Below are positions 16,601-24,256 of a stretch of DNA of 28,276 nucleotides, piece after piece. The notes below the pieces were generated by a model. That model was not told the DNA's origin. It made no database searches and worked only from the letters and a program-made list of their open reading frames with translations. The DNA is from Verrucomicrobiia bacterium (lineage in GTDB: Bacteria > Verrucomicrobiota > Verrucomicrobiia > JABWAM01), in NCBI GenBank assembly GCA_013360985.1, contig JABWAM010000005.1:1-28276 (forward strand), given 5' to 3'. A program made the translations under genes and the position numbers. Numbering within the stretch: position 1 is the first letter of the stretch; the number at the start of each line of letters is the position of its first letter.

Positions 16601-17996
16601 GTCCGGGGAGCCATGGCTTCGCGAATTCGCGCCGCCGCTCCTCCGCGCTTCGTACGCCTCCGCTGACGGGAAGGATCGTCTCGACCGCGAATGCTTCCTC
16701 ATGGAGCTCGATCCGCCGGGCACGGGGTATGTCTTCGACGTTCAGCGGTTGAGCGGACGGAGCATGCATACCTGGAGTTTTCACGGCTGCGAAAGCTCCA
16801 ATCTCGTTCTCAACACGGCGATGGTCCCCGCCGAGAAGGAACGCTGGATTGACCGCACGCTGACCGGCACGCGTTTCGCGGGTAAAGCGCCGGCGAAACT
16901 TGAGGCGGTCTGGACGATGACCCGCGATCCGCAGGAGTTCCGCCACGATTTCGACGGGGGCGGCGTGGTCAAAACCGTTGCGTGCGAACCGTATGTTCTC
17001 GGGAAAGATTATGATCCGAAGCGGCCGCCTGCGAGAATTCGCGCGACGCTCCTCGGCTTCGAGGGCGCGCGCGTTTTTCAGGGAAACGCCTACTCCGAGC
17101 AATACCACTATTGTTTTCCCTTCCTCTGGGTGCAGACTCCCGCCGCGAAAGAGGGGCCCACCGTCTTTCCCGCGGTGTACGAATGGTATCGGGGTGAGAC
17201 GCCCCCGGTCGCCGAGGTCTCTCTTCGCTCGCTCGCGCCGTTGACCGTCGAGGTCGTCACGCGAAGCGGGCAAACCGATCGTTACGTGGTTACCCCGGAG
17301 AGTTTTTCCATGGTCTCGACCGACGCCCAGGGGCTGCGCTTCGCCCAGGTCAACGGCGCAGCGTCCTTCGACGCGGCGCCTTTCAAGGTGAAGTTTGCCG
17401 CCAAACTCGACGCGGCCGAGCATCGCGCGCGCATCGCGAAACTCGATGTCGCGAAGCGACGCCTCGAAACGGACGCGGATCTTCCCGCGAATCCGATGGC
17501 TCTGGTGGGCAACGACGGGCGTCGCACGACGATCCCCTTGCGGGGCGTCGGGCGCGACTTCACCTACGAGGTGGATTTGCGCGACGGATTCGCCCGCGCC
17601 GCCGAGGTCGAGATCGCGACGCCCGACGAAATCCGTTTCTCCCAGCCTCCCACGCTTTTTCATCTCAACGATGGAAACCGCAAGCTGGCCGGCTACACTG
17701 CGGTGACCGAGGATGGCGCCTGGGCTTTTCGCGGGGGAAAGGTCGTGGCGAAGCCGACGGGCGGCGAGTTGACGCCCGCGGCGTTCGCCGACGCGAACAA
17801 GGATGGGTTGAGCTATCTGTGGTTGTGCGACGCAGGAGTCGGCGACGAGGTCGCCGTGCCTGCGCGCCTCGCTCTCCGCCGCGCGAAGGGCGGCTATGAA
17901 ACCTTGGCGAACACGCGCGCCACCCTCCAGATCGGCGGCAAATCGTTTACCGTCGAGCCTTCCGAATCCTGGCGGACGCTTGTTCCCAAACCGTAA
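13647..17996 (+). CDS. Giant secreted heparinase II/III-like protein (1449 aa)
   Basis: The start ATG is followed by a signal peptide (SLRATTVFAFLAPVVAFA). Residues ~60-260 look like a LamG/concanavalin-type beta-sandwich. Residues ~290-400 form a second sandwich module like the one near the N-terminus of its paralogue (pattern PGLYTLTLWG). A helical alpha/alpha toroid follows, then the heparinase II/III-type beta domain with GHAHSDYLDLNLYG (H927, H929). It shares HTWSFHGC and GNAYSEQYHYCFPF with the paralogue (HTWCFHGC; GNAWSDHYQYNFPF). Near the C-terminus one DANKDG loop matches the paralogue's DANGDG loops. It is expected to be an extracellular or periplasmic lyase for uronic-acid polysaccharide. 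It is divergent from the three-gene operon and probably co-regulated through the palindrome. No clear Shine-Dalgarno is visible. Confidence 0.8.
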   Translation: MSLRATTVFAFLAPVVAFAVIPPPEYVATPALPSFKKEASTVQLFDFTAGEAALKADPSLASAILPETHFVEGGGVQGPIRLNAGGAFSSGAWTLEFQARLPSGETPRERLARWPVGDRAKLRAEWRLTNFRVDCGPFRLGALAGRDVGDLGALSKGRWFIVTMGMDAAARRAGALIREMDGQPFANDPRWLGETQMSEPTIPEEMQAMTERLLEAAEASPDDEILFGLPEVEIARLRLSKGWLASALEVVPTIGRPGDVVLAPKQIDATRAQTRRVTRNVGVYDSRLSQPVSLAEDYLTLGAGTPPLTVPLKKLSPGLYTLTLWGTVAAEGRADLPKLWRRTPVEFEARDASGAVVEQGCRLAKQSFAPRRIQGFHLHAKTAGDYTATFKVRPVEGETLEIVALTLTDELKDLPDVAIKRAQNIAPGSKSRLEKLMADRKARDDQIWATLPSANLQLQVHGLPEEWRQPPEGHAKSEWQFKAWVGQHYPTHQPETFFSNLDMVNPKTGEVFPAAQVLASKPWPGDPADDGMGILFTKAQFPAIPADYIYAPRARLLGSRCELFLGMLGAGDHRRSSLAQKYFEEGDPETGHDAAMALVRLAWDWPAVDMNLHELRCDVTSHDPEFRTDWSGSRRDGKYFYDGWSGDNAICLLTAYDQVFPYIQDNPVFAEAVGRFIPWVKKPEDVIRFLDRWLVWGSVREFRRGRIRAAPVEDRAAQVLGPSPITAPLYDLTRQRTLIYPMEGPYQELYMAALSRSGCYHIGSFFYAFGDAGSMLSKARMLHRAKGLGVPIPMDLSDLDLFPKVRGAAAFLFDLWVAGGFVFPIGDASLGTHGRPEAEARLKMQAEALDAGFELGADPRCAWALANLCGSTNAAAIKAAAGMTNPVLHASSRVVTDWGAIVEGGAERAERAQKTAMALRLGCGQGHAHSDYLDLNLYGLGLPMAVDLAQRNEGKNWTRPGAGAAYVHNHAIAGDDPNPYRCGGQSGEPWLREFAPPLLRASYASADGKDRLDRECFLMELDPPGTGYVFDVQRLSGRSMHTWSFHGCESSNLVLNTAMVPAEKERWIDRTLTGTRFAGKAPAKLEAVWTMTRDPQEFRHDFDGGGVVKTVACEPYVLGKDYDPKRPPARIRATLLGFEGARVFQGNAYSEQYHYCFPFLWVQTPAAKEGPTVFPAVYEWYRGETPPVAEVSLRSLAPLTVEVVTRSGQTDRYVVTPESFSMVSTDAQGLRFAQVNGAASFDAAPFKVKFAAKLDAAEHRARIAKLDVAKRRLETDADLPANPMALVGNDGRRTTIPLRGVGRDFTYEVDLRDGFARAAEVEIATPDEIRFSQPPTLFHLNDGNRKLAGYTAVTEDGAWAFRGGKVVAKPTGGELTPAAFADANKDGLSYLWLCDAGVGDEVAVPARLALRRAKGGYETLANTRATLQIGGKSFTVEPSESWRTLVPKP

Positions 17997-18144
17997 CCCG
18001 GGGCGGTTGGAGAATCCTTCCGCATCATTCGCCGAGCCTCGGGTTGGGCAGGGCGGCGTCCGGGGCCGCGCGCGAGGAGATGCGGCTCCGTTGCCCGCCG
18101 CGTCCGGCCTTCCCAAATCTTCAAAGCGTTGCGCGCGCGCGCTG

Positions 18145-18960
18145 TCAGGGCTTTCCGTCGACCGTCGTATACTTGTCCGGGAACTTGAGCCGGCCCAGAT
18201 TGTCGGGCGGATCATACGTGTACCGCGAGACGTGGCCGTCGAACCAGAGGATGTTGGGGCCGCCATGCGTCAGCTTGCCCAGGAACAGTGTTCCCGCCCA
18301 GGTCTGCTGATTGCCGGGGGCGCGGTCGTTGTTTTTTTGGTGAAGCGTCACGCAGTAGGCGTCATAGCCGGCATACGTGCTTTCAACGAGGACCGTGGCG
18401 TCCATGGCAAGAAAGGTCTCGGCGGGCTTGACGATCTCGTCGCCGCGATACGGTCCGTAGTCGCGGCTGCTGGGATCGCGATATTTCACCCAATCTCCAG
18501 ACCCCTGGGTTGCCTCGGACTTCCATGAACCCACGAGCGCGGAGGTGGTGTAGTTGAACTCCACGCTCCCCACGGTCCCATGGTTTTGAGGCGCGATTTT
18601 GTGGTCGCGTTGAAGAGAAGGACAAATCAACGCTCCGCATTCCTTAGATCGCTCCGGCTTGGTTCCCCGCGTGGTCTGGAGATAGCCCAGGTCCACGAGA
18701 CCGGTCAGGGGCGTCTGTGCGTTGGCGTTATTGGCTGTTTTCGTGTTGTTCATCGGCGGGAGGAGAAATCCCTCGTGGTCGGAGGCATACGCGGCCGAGG
18801 CGATCGCGATCTGCTTCAGATTGTTCATGCAGACGGCGCGCAGCGCCGATTCCCGGGCTTTCTTCAGCGAAGGCAAGAGGAGCGCCGCAAGGATTGCGAG
18901 GATGGCGACGACGACCAAAAGCTCAATGAGCGTAAAGGCTGTGGAGATCGAACGTCTCAC
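18145..18960 (-). CDS. Type II secretion/type IV-like pseudopilin with H-x(8)-DG tail
   Basis: I choose the GTG at 18960 (271 aa). A longer frame would start at a TTG at 19023, but that TTG is the first part of a -35 box. The short leader VRRSISTA precedes FTLIELLVVVAILAILAALL, the classic prepilin cleavage/methylation segment with the conserved Glu at +5. The -1 residue is Ala rather than Gly, a variant tolerated in PVC bacteria. The globular part ends with THGGPNILWFDGHV, the H-x(8-9)-DG signature typical of the large pseudopilin families of Lentisphaerota, Planctomycetota and Verrucomicrobiota. The protein is anchored in the inner membrane and is thought to join secretion-system or sensory fibres. 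It converges with the giant lyase gene across 148 bp in which I see nothing. Confidence 0.85.
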   Translation of the reverse strand: MRRSISTAFTLIELLVVVAILAILAALLLPSLKKARESALRAVCMNNLKQIAIASAAYASDHEGFLLPPMNNTKTANNANAQTPLTGLVDLGYLQTTRGTKPERSKECGALICPSLQRDHKIAPQNHGTVGSVEFNYTTSALVGSWKSEATQGSGDWVKYRDPSSRDYGPYRGDEIVKPAETFLAMDATVLVESTYAGYDAYCVTLHQKNNDRAPGNQQTWAGTLFLGKLTHGGPNILWFDGHVSRYTYDPPDNLGRLKFPDKYTTVDGKP

Positions 18961-18994
18961 ACACGATACGTTGTTGGAGATCGTGACTGGCGAG

Positions 18995-19023
18995 AGCCTA
19001 GAGAGCGACGATCGTGAAGTCAA
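18995..19023 (-). promoter_or_regulatory. Putative promoter of the pseudopilin gene
   Basis: On the minus strand TTGACT (19018-19023) is followed by a 17-nt spacer and TAGGCT (18995-19000). The predicted start near 18988 gives a ~28-nt leader before the GTG at 18960. No Shine-Dalgarno is evident. Confidence 0.45.
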
Positions 19024-19223
19024 GATGACCTTTCGGGGAGCAAGGGGTTTCCCGAAAAGCAGGGCGGGGCTGCCCCGAAAAGTCTTGGGAACAAGGCATT
19101 TTCGGCCTTTCGGCGGAGATTTTACCTTGGAGTGTGAAAGATCCCGGCGAGCAGGATCGGGCGCAAGCGGCGTTGTGCGCGCGGCGCCTCAGGATGCGGC
19201 GGTCATCTCGGACGCCGTAGGGA
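19024..19223. other. Intergenic stretch with small hairpins
   Basis: This 200-bp gap separates the TPR gene end from the pseudopilin promoter. It contains AAGGC-(7 nt)-GCCTT (19093-19109), the near-palindrome CGGGGC-T-GCCCCG, and CCCGAAAAG occurring twice about 25 bp apart. Some of this may end transcription of the TPR gene, but no T-run follows. No gene is seen. Confidence 0.3.
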
Positions 19224-20975
19224 TCAATGGGTTTTTCGCGACGGCTGGCCGTTTTTTGGGGGAGAGGGGGGAAGAGATGCCTGGCGGCGGGCGTAATCGA
19301 TCAGCGCGCGCTCCTCAGGGAGCAGGCGCGCGCGTTCGGCGCGGACGAGATATTGGCGCGCGAGGGCGGAGTGGGATCCGGCGAGAACCAGCCCGTAGTA
19401 GGCGGCGACCGAGGGGGTTTCGAGGGCTTGGGGATCGAGCGTTTGGAGGAGGCGCACGGCGTCGGCGTCGCGGCGCTGGAGGTGGAGCGCGAGGGCTTGG
19501 GTGGCGACAAAGGCGGCATTGGTGGGCGCGGCCGCAGCCAGTTCCTCGGCGGTCGCGAACGCCCGGGCGTCCTCTCCGTTCAGCAGCATTGCGAACATCG
19601 CCGCGTTGTTGCGCATCACGCGGTCTTCGGGATCGAGCCGTAGGAGGCGTTCGCTCACGCGGCGCAATCCGCGCGTGTCGCCGCGGGCGCGAGAGTGCTG
19701 AAAAAGACGGTGCAGCGCCCATCGCGGTGTGAGGTCGCCCTCCGCCATCTCCCAGAGGAGGTTCTCGGTCTTCGCGTGCCAGCCCCAGCTTTCGGCGAGG
19801 CGCATCAGCGTCGCTTGTCGGACGGGATTGTGGATTGTTGCCTGTTGCGCGGCCTTCCAATGGGTCAGCGACGCGGCGTCGTGGCCGAGTTCGCGCTGGG
19901 CGCGCGCGAGAAACGCCAGGCGCAGGAAATCCGTCGAGAGCCAGGATTGGCGCGAGAGATAGATCGAAAGCACGCGCCACTCGCCCAGTTTCGCGTAGAG
20001 GTTGGCCATCGCGAGCGGGATGGGAGGTTCGAGCCGGCGCGCGGGCGGCCAAGTTTCCGTCCATGCCGCGGCTTCTCGCGCGCGGTCGTGTTCGATCATC
20101 CAGCCCAACAGATCGGCGAATTCGACCGGCGAGCGCGCGGCGGCTTGAGCGGCGCGCAGGCGATCGGGCAGCGCCGGGGGCGAAAATCGCGCCAGGACGT
20201 TGAGCACGAGGAGGCGATCGTTGGAGGTCGCATGCGGATCTTCAAAAAGCTCCTCGGCGCGCGCGAGCGCGTCGGTCCGTTTTCCCCGTCCAGCCGCATC
20301 GTTCAAGAGCGCGCGCTTCGCGGGGAGACGGTAGATCGGGTGCGCTTCGAATTCGTGAAAGACGCGCCGCGCTTCCTCGACCTCCTTCTTTTGCGCCGCG
20401 CCGAGCATTGCGGACGCCCGGTTGAAACGTAGGCGATCGTCCGAAGGCGCGAGGCGGCACGCCTCCGCGTAGCGCCGCGCAGCGAGTGAGGGTTTGCCGC
20501 TGCGGATCGCGAGGATCGCCGCGAACTCGTAAAATGCGGGCGTACGGCGTTCCGCGTCGCCCAGGCCTTGAAGGGCCGTGTCCGCCGCCCGCAAATCCCC
20601 GAAACGCAGCGCGGCCGCCGCGAGATCGAAGCGATTTTGCGGCCGGTCGGGCTCCAGCATGAGCACCTGTTTCCTCCAGCGCACAGCGGAGTTCGCGCCG
20701 ACGAGTTCCGCAAGCTCCGCCATGATCCGGTTCGCTTCGACGTTCGCGGGATGCCGCTCCAAGACACGCCGCGCGCCGAGAAGCGCGGCGCGATAGTTTT
20801 TTTCCTCCAGCGCGCGCTGAGCCTTGGCGACCGCGCGCCGTTCGCGAAAATGCCGCCATCCAGAGGGCGCTCCGATGCCGAAGGCGAAGGCTGCCAGGAC
20901 CGCCGCGAGAATCCACCACCGAATCGGGCGGAGGGAGAACGGGGGTTTCGGAGAAGCGACGAACTCGGAAGGCAA
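19224..20975 (-). CDS. Membrane-anchored TPR-repeat protein
   Basis: The best start is a TTG at 20975, 5 bp after the stop of the preceding gene, giving 583 aa. A GTG at 21050 is possible but would overlap that gene by 70 bp. A single membrane segment near the N-terminus (RWWILAAVLAAFAFGIGA) is followed by helical Ala/Leu/Arg-rich repeats through the rest of the protein, for example residues in ALEEKNYRAALLGARRVLER and RYAEACRLAPSDDRLRFNRA, typical of tetratricopeptide repeats. Such proteins act as protein-interaction scaffolds, often in envelope or exopolysaccharide systems. Its close coupling to a PEP-CTERM-like protein gene fits PEP-CTERM/exosortase settings, where TPR proteins are common. 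No enzymatic motif is seen. Confidence 0.75.
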   Translation of the reverse strand: MPSEFVASPKPPFSLRPIRWWILAAVLAAFAFGIGAPSGWRHFRERRAVAKAQRALEEKNYRAALLGARRVLERHPANVEANRIMAELAELVGANSAVRWRKQVLMLEPDRPQNRFDLAAAALRFGDLRAADTALQGLGDAERRTPAFYEFAAILAIRSGKPSLAARRYAEACRLAPSDDRLRFNRASAMLGAAQKKEVEEARRVFHEFEAHPIYRLPAKRALLNDAAGRGKRTDALARAEELFEDPHATSNDRLLVLNVLARFSPPALPDRLRAAQAAARSPVEFADLLGWMIEHDRAREAAAWTETWPPARRLEPPIPLAMANLYAKLGEWRVLSIYLSRQSWLSTDFLRLAFLARAQRELGHDAASLTHWKAAQQATIHNPVRQATLMRLAESWGWHAKTENLLWEMAEGDLTPRWALHRLFQHSRARGDTRGLRRVSERLLRLDPEDRVMRNNAAMFAMLLNGEDARAFATAEELAAAAPTNAAFVATQALALHLQRRDADAVRLLQTLDPQALETPSVAAYYGLVLAGSHSALARQYLVRAERARLLPEERALIDYARRQASLPPSPPKNGQPSRKTH

Positions 20976-20980
20976 AACGG

Positions 20981-21802
20981 TTAAGAAGGCGAAGAGGCGG
21001 CGCGAAGGCGGATCGCGCGCCGACGCAACCAGACGCCTGCCAGGAGGCACGCCATCGTGGCGGCGACGGTTGTGCCGGCCTCAGGGACCGGGGTGAATTC
21101 CACGTCGTAAAGGCTGATGCCTTGGGCGCGAGGATCGCTGATCGAGTTGGAGGCGCTGCCGAACGTGAATTGGAACTGCTTCAGGACTTCCGTGCCGAAA
21201 TCTAAGGTCACGTTGCCTTGGCCTGAAGAGGCGCCGCCGTCCGGCACAGGCCCGATGCCCTGAACGACCGCCGAAAGGCCGGAACCGATCACTTGATTGC
21301 TGACCGAACCGGTGAGGGACGCCGCGACGAGCGAGTCGTCCAACTTGCGTCCGCTGATCTCACGAATCTGGTCCACGTAGCGGTACGCGCCGCCGCTCGA
21401 AATTCCGCGGTCCACGTTGAAGACGCTGACTGGGTTGAGGATGACTCCTTCATCATAGAGAAAATCCACCGTAACGACGACCGCTTGGCCTCGATTGGCG
21501 TAGTTGACGGCGAGTGCGAGGGAATATTCCGCCGGTGAAAGCCCGCCTTCGTTCCATGTGCTGAGGTCGGGGGTCGCGTCGCCGGTGAGAGGATCGTTGC
21601 GAAGTCTTCCGGTGTCTCCCGAAATCGTGACGGTGATGTCGTTGCCCGAATGTCCCGGATCGAGATCGAACGATTGGCTCAGGACGCCGGGCGTCCAGGA
21701 GACCAGATCCCAGTCCAGCACGATCGCGTGCGCGGAGAGGAGCGTCAGCGCGTTGCCCAGGACGAAGACGGCAAAAAGGATGGGCGCGCGTGCAGGCTTC
21801 AT
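20981..21802 (-). CDS. Secreted protein with PEP-CTERM-like sorting tail
   Basis: I choose the ATG at 21802, which gives a 273-aa protein with a good signal peptide (MKPARAPILFAVFVLGNALT, then LLSAHA). The body is rich in Gly, Ser, Thr, Asn and Asp with alternating beta-strand patterns and no known catalytic motif. The C-terminus has the three-part sorting signal: PVPEAGT, a hydrophobic segment (VAATMACLLAGVWL) and a basic RRRAIRLR tail. This matches PEP-CTERM-type proteins, which are handled by exosortase and attached to the outer surface or exopolysaccharide. No exosortase gene is in the window. An upstream in-frame TTG would add 19 residues with no signal-like character. The TPR gene follows after 5 bp. 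Confidence 0.75.
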   Translation of the reverse strand: MKPARAPILFAVFVLGNALTLLSAHAIVLDWDLVSWTPGVLSQSFDLDPGHSGNDITVTISGDTGRLRNDPLTGDATPDLSTWNEGGLSPAEYSLALAVNYANRGQAVVVTVDFLYDEGVILNPVSVFNVDRGISSGGAYRYVDQIREISGRKLDDSLVAASLTGSVSNQVIGSGLSAVVQGIGPVPDGGASSGQGNVTLDFGTEVLKQFQFTFGSASNSISDPRAQGISLYDVEFTPVPEAGTTVAATMACLLAGVWLRRRAIRLRAASSPS

Positions 21803-21859
21803 GGGGGAAAGGAGCCAGAGAATAAACGATTCCCTCGCGCAAATAAGAGCCAAAGTCAA

Positions 21860-22149
21860 CCCTAATCCCCGCGTAAGAAACGAGAGAGTCCATCCTTGAT
21901 CGAGAATCGCGCGGCAGCCTTCACCACGTGTGGTGCTTCAGTCGCTGTGGCGGCGCCCCGCCTCGCTTCGCGACCGAGCGGATTTTCCCAAGCACGGACG
22001 GGGGAATGGGAGGGCGAGGCCGCCGGCCGAGCCGTCGCACCCCTCGTGTGGAGAGTCTGAAATCTCGACACAACCCACCTCTCCGATCCTCAATGGATGA
22101 TGATGAGGAGGGTTGCTCTCTGAAAATCGAGCTGATCCGTGGATTTGGG
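21860..22149 (-). repeat. Interspersed repeat, copy 2 (290 bp, more diverged)
   Basis: This is the reverse complement of copy 1, with ends CCCtAATCCCCGCG (21860) and GGATTTGGG (22141-22149). The half between 21985 and 22149 is closely matched to copy 1. The half nearest 21860 is diverged and ~29 bp longer. The internal hairpin bounded by CAACCC/GGGTTG is kept (22071-22115), with one extra ATG triplet. No target-site duplication is evident. A TTGACT on the minus strand (21854-21859) touches the element on the side facing the PEP-CTERM-like gene, but no good -10 follows. Together with the hairpin at 22181 it fills the 485-bp gene-free gap 21803-22286. Confidence 0.8.
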
Positions 22150-22180
22150 TCGATCGGTCTCTCTTGGGTTCCCGAGGGAG

Positions 22181-22219
22181 CCCGCATCTTTCACCGCTCG
22201 GAAGTTGTGAAGATGCGGG
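22181..22219 (-). terminator. Strong stem-loop after the thioredoxin-fold gene
   Basis: CCCGCATCTT (22181-22190) and AAGATGCGGG (22210-22219) form a perfect 10-bp stem. The stem can be extended by three pairs (TCAC/GTGA region) past a single bulged T. It lies ~70 bp beyond the thioredoxin-fold gene stop, as a terminator or mRNA-end structure would. No T-run follows, so an intrinsic terminator is not certain. Confidence 0.4.
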
Positions 22220-22286
22220 TCAATGGCGAAACATGCGCCTCGTCGGTCGGTTCATCCATGGAAGGGGATCGTCGGCTTGAGGCGAG

Positions 22287-22868
22287 TCACCGCATCCTTG
22301 AACCGGGAAAGAGAGGTTTGTCGCGCAAGGGGACGGCGCGGCCCTCGAGGGCCGCGCGCAAGGCGTCGTCGAGCAGGTGGCGGGTGGCGCGCGCGCCCTC
22401 GCGCCAGTTGTCGTCAAGGGGACCGCGGTAGAGCGCCGCGCCGGAGGGCGAGAGGACGACGGCGATCGGGGTAGAATCGACGCCGAGGGCGGCGGCGAGG
22501 TCATGCTTTGGATCCCAGAGGATCGGGAGGTCGAGGCCCGCGGGGTCCTCGTTGAGCGCGGCGCGGAGAGCCTCGGGCGAGTCGTCGGAGTTGCCGCCGA
22601 CGAGCGCCATGCGCACCCCCGAGTCGCGATGATTGTACCAGATGCCCTTCAGCCGTTCCCAGGCGAGCGCGCTGACGGGGCAGGTGGACGCGACGAAGAC
22701 GAGCACGCAGGGCTTGTCGCGTCCCGCGAAAGCGGCGAGGCGGACCGGTTCTCCCTTCTCGTCGCGGAGGCGAGTTTCCAGAGGGGAAGCTGCGGGAGAC
22801 CGGAGAGCGGCGAGAAGTCCCGCGGCGGCGATGCCGAGGAAAACCGCTCGCCGCGCCGAATGGGGCAT
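22287..22868 (-). CDS. Exported thioredoxin-fold (redoxin/TlpA-like) protein
   Basis: The ATG at 22868 gives 193 aa with a signal peptide or anchor (basic MPHSARR, then AVFLGIAAAGLLAALRSPAA). An upstream ATG at 22889 is also possible. The fold pattern is thioredoxin-like: a strand CVLVFVA, then STCPVS with Cys63 where thioredoxins carry CxxC, a later VDSTPIAVVLSP strand with a cis-Pro-like Thr-Pro, and GAALYRGPLDD. There is only one Cys in the active-site motif, so this is not a classical disulfide reductase. It resembles redoxin-domain proteins of uncertain function common in PVC bacteria, and probably acts in the periplasm. It is divergent from the MFS gene, with the start codons almost touching. 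Confidence 0.75.
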   Translation of the reverse strand: MPHSARRAVFLGIAAAGLLAALRSPAASPLETRLRDEKGEPVRLAAFAGRDKPCVLVFVASTCPVSALAWERLKGIWYNHRDSGVRMALVGGNSDDSPEALRAALNEDPAGLDLPILWDPKHDLAAALGVDSTPIAVVLSPSGAALYRGPLDDNWREGARATRHLLDDALRAALEGRAVPLRDKPLFPGSRMR

Positions 22869-22887
22869 GGCAGACTCACGTCGCAGC

Positions 22888-24162
22888 ATGGATAGCGGCG
22901 CCACCTCGGATCGCCTGCGGCGATCGGCTTTTCTTGAAACGGTCAGCATTCCGAATTACGCCCGGCTTCTTGTCGGCCAAATCATAGCGGCATTTGGCGA
23001 TCGCATCAACCAGGCTGCTCTGCTGGCGATTGTCGTCTACGTGACGGGAAATACGGCAAAGTACAGTGCCGACATCACGTTCTTCGGGGTGTTGCCTTAC
23101 GTGGCCTTTGGCCCGTTCGCCATGGCGTTCGTAGACCGCCTCGACCGTCGGCGCGCCATGGTGGGCGCGGACCTCGCGCGCGCGCTGTTCGCCGCGGCGT
23201 TTCCCGCGGTTTTTCTGGCGGTCCCGCATCCCTACATGGTTTATGCCTTGGTCTTCCTGATGGGCGCGTGCGGTGCGATCTTCACTCCCTGCCGGCTCGC
23301 GTTGCTCCCTCGGCTGACGCCGCCGAATCTCCTTTTACCCGCCAACGCGATCGCTTCGCAGGCGGGCACGATCGCCACGCTCGCCTCCTTGCCGGTCGCG
23401 GGATGGATCGTCGAGAACTTCGGGCGCACCTCGGGCTTTCTGATCAACGCGGCGACCTATCTCGCCTCGGCCTTTTTCCTCCTGCGTCTCGCGCTGCCCT
23501 GCGGGGCGGCCGCCGCGCGCGTGGCTCCGAGCCTGCGGCCGATGCAGGAGTTGCGGCTTGGATTGGAGGATCTCGCGCGCCGCCGCGACGTCGCGTCGAG
23601 CGTCGCGGCGTACGCCGCCGCTCAAGGATTGGTCGGCCTCTTCCTCCCCGCGTTTTTCAGCTACGCCATCGACGTCCTCGGCCAGACCGTGGGAGGCACC
23701 TATCTGCTTTTCGGCGCAATCGGCTTGGGAACAGGGCTCGGCGCGGTGTGGATGGGAAGCCGTCCCGAACGTTTCGAAGGGGCGCTCTGGCCGCTCTTCA
23801 TGATGGGAGTCTGCGGCGCGGGGATGTGGGCGCTGACCCTCGTCTTCAATCCCTGGGCGGCGGCGCCGATCCTCGGCGTGATCGGTTGCGGCGTGGTGAT
23901 GGTGCTTGCGCCGATGGATACCTTTCTGCAACGGCGCGTGCCCGATCAGTTTCGCGGACGCGTGTTCGCGGTGCGCGGGATTTTCTGGGGAGTCGCCTTC
24001 CTCGTCGCCCTCCAGTTCTCCAAGGCGATCCTCTTTCATCTCGGCGCGCTCGGAACGCTGCGCGCGCTCGCTCTGGGCAGCGTCGCCGCCGGACTGCTGT
24101 TTGCTCGGCTCCAACGCGGCGGCCCTCGACGGAGGCAAGGGCCTGTTTCGAACATGTCCTGA
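22888..24162 (+). CDS. MFS transporter (drug/siderophore exporter type)
   Basis: I choose the ATG at 22888 (424 aa); an in-frame ATG at 22867 would add seven residues. The N-terminus SIPNYARLLVGQIIAAFGDR matches the start of MFS_3-type exporters (RxFRLLxxGQxxSxxGD pattern). The loop between helices 2 and 3 has the MFS signature as FVDRLDRRRAMVGADLARAL. About 12 hydrophobic segments are visible, and the mid-protein loop before helix 7 contains charged LGLEDLARRRDV. The later RVPDQFRGRVFAVRG repeats the motif-A-like turn. It is an inner-membrane secondary transporter, probably proton-coupled efflux; the substrate is unknown. The gene is divergent from the thioredoxin-fold gene and followed by the pyrH leader region. 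Confidence 0.85.
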   Translation: MDSGATSDRLRRSAFLETVSIPNYARLLVGQIIAAFGDRINQAALLAIVVYVTGNTAKYSADITFFGVLPYVAFGPFAMAFVDRLDRRRAMVGADLARALFAAAFPAVFLAVPHPYMVYALVFLMGACGAIFTPCRLALLPRLTPPNLLLPANAIASQAGTIATLASLPVAGWIVENFGRTSGFLINAATYLASAFFLLRLALPCGAAAARVAPSLRPMQELRLGLEDLARRRDVASSVAAYAAAQGLVGLFLPAFFSYAIDVLGQTVGGTYLLFGAIGLGTGLGAVWMGSRPERFEGALWPLFMMGVCGAGMWALTLVFNPWAAAPILGVIGCGVVMVLAPMDTFLQRRVPDQFRGRVFAVRGIFWGVAFLVALQFSKAILFHLGALGTLRALALGSVAAGLLFARLQRGGPRRRQGPVSNMS

Positions 24163-24181
24163 AAGGATGTTGGAAAATTGG

Positions 24182-24200
24182 CCGCCCCTCTTGCGGGCGG
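24182..24200 (+). terminator. GC-rich hairpin after the MFS gene
   Basis: CCGCCC (24182-24187), a 7-nt loop and GGGCGG (24195-24200) lie 20 bp beyond the MFS stop. The stem is strong but is not followed by T's, so termination is only suggested. Confidence 0.3.
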
Positions 24201-24256
24201 GACGGGTTTGCGGCAACTCCGACACTCGTCGCGAGCGGCGGGCGTGGAGGGCGTGT

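Noticed and set aside
14610..18266. A 1218-residue minus-strand open frame antisense to the giant lyase gene
   Set aside because: It is a shadow frame caused by high GC. Its composition is Arg/His/Ala-rich with no domain pattern, whereas the plus strand has a signal peptide and clear motifs.
18961..19023. N-terminal extension of the pseudopilin from a TTG at 19023
   Set aside because: That TTG lies within a TTGACT -35 box with a -10 at the right spacing, and prepilin leaders are usually short.
19050..19109. Tandem CCCGAAAAG words and small hairpins as a possible fourth repeat copy or small RNA
   Set aside because: The sequence does not match the repeat ends or body, and the words are too short and too few to support an RNA gene.
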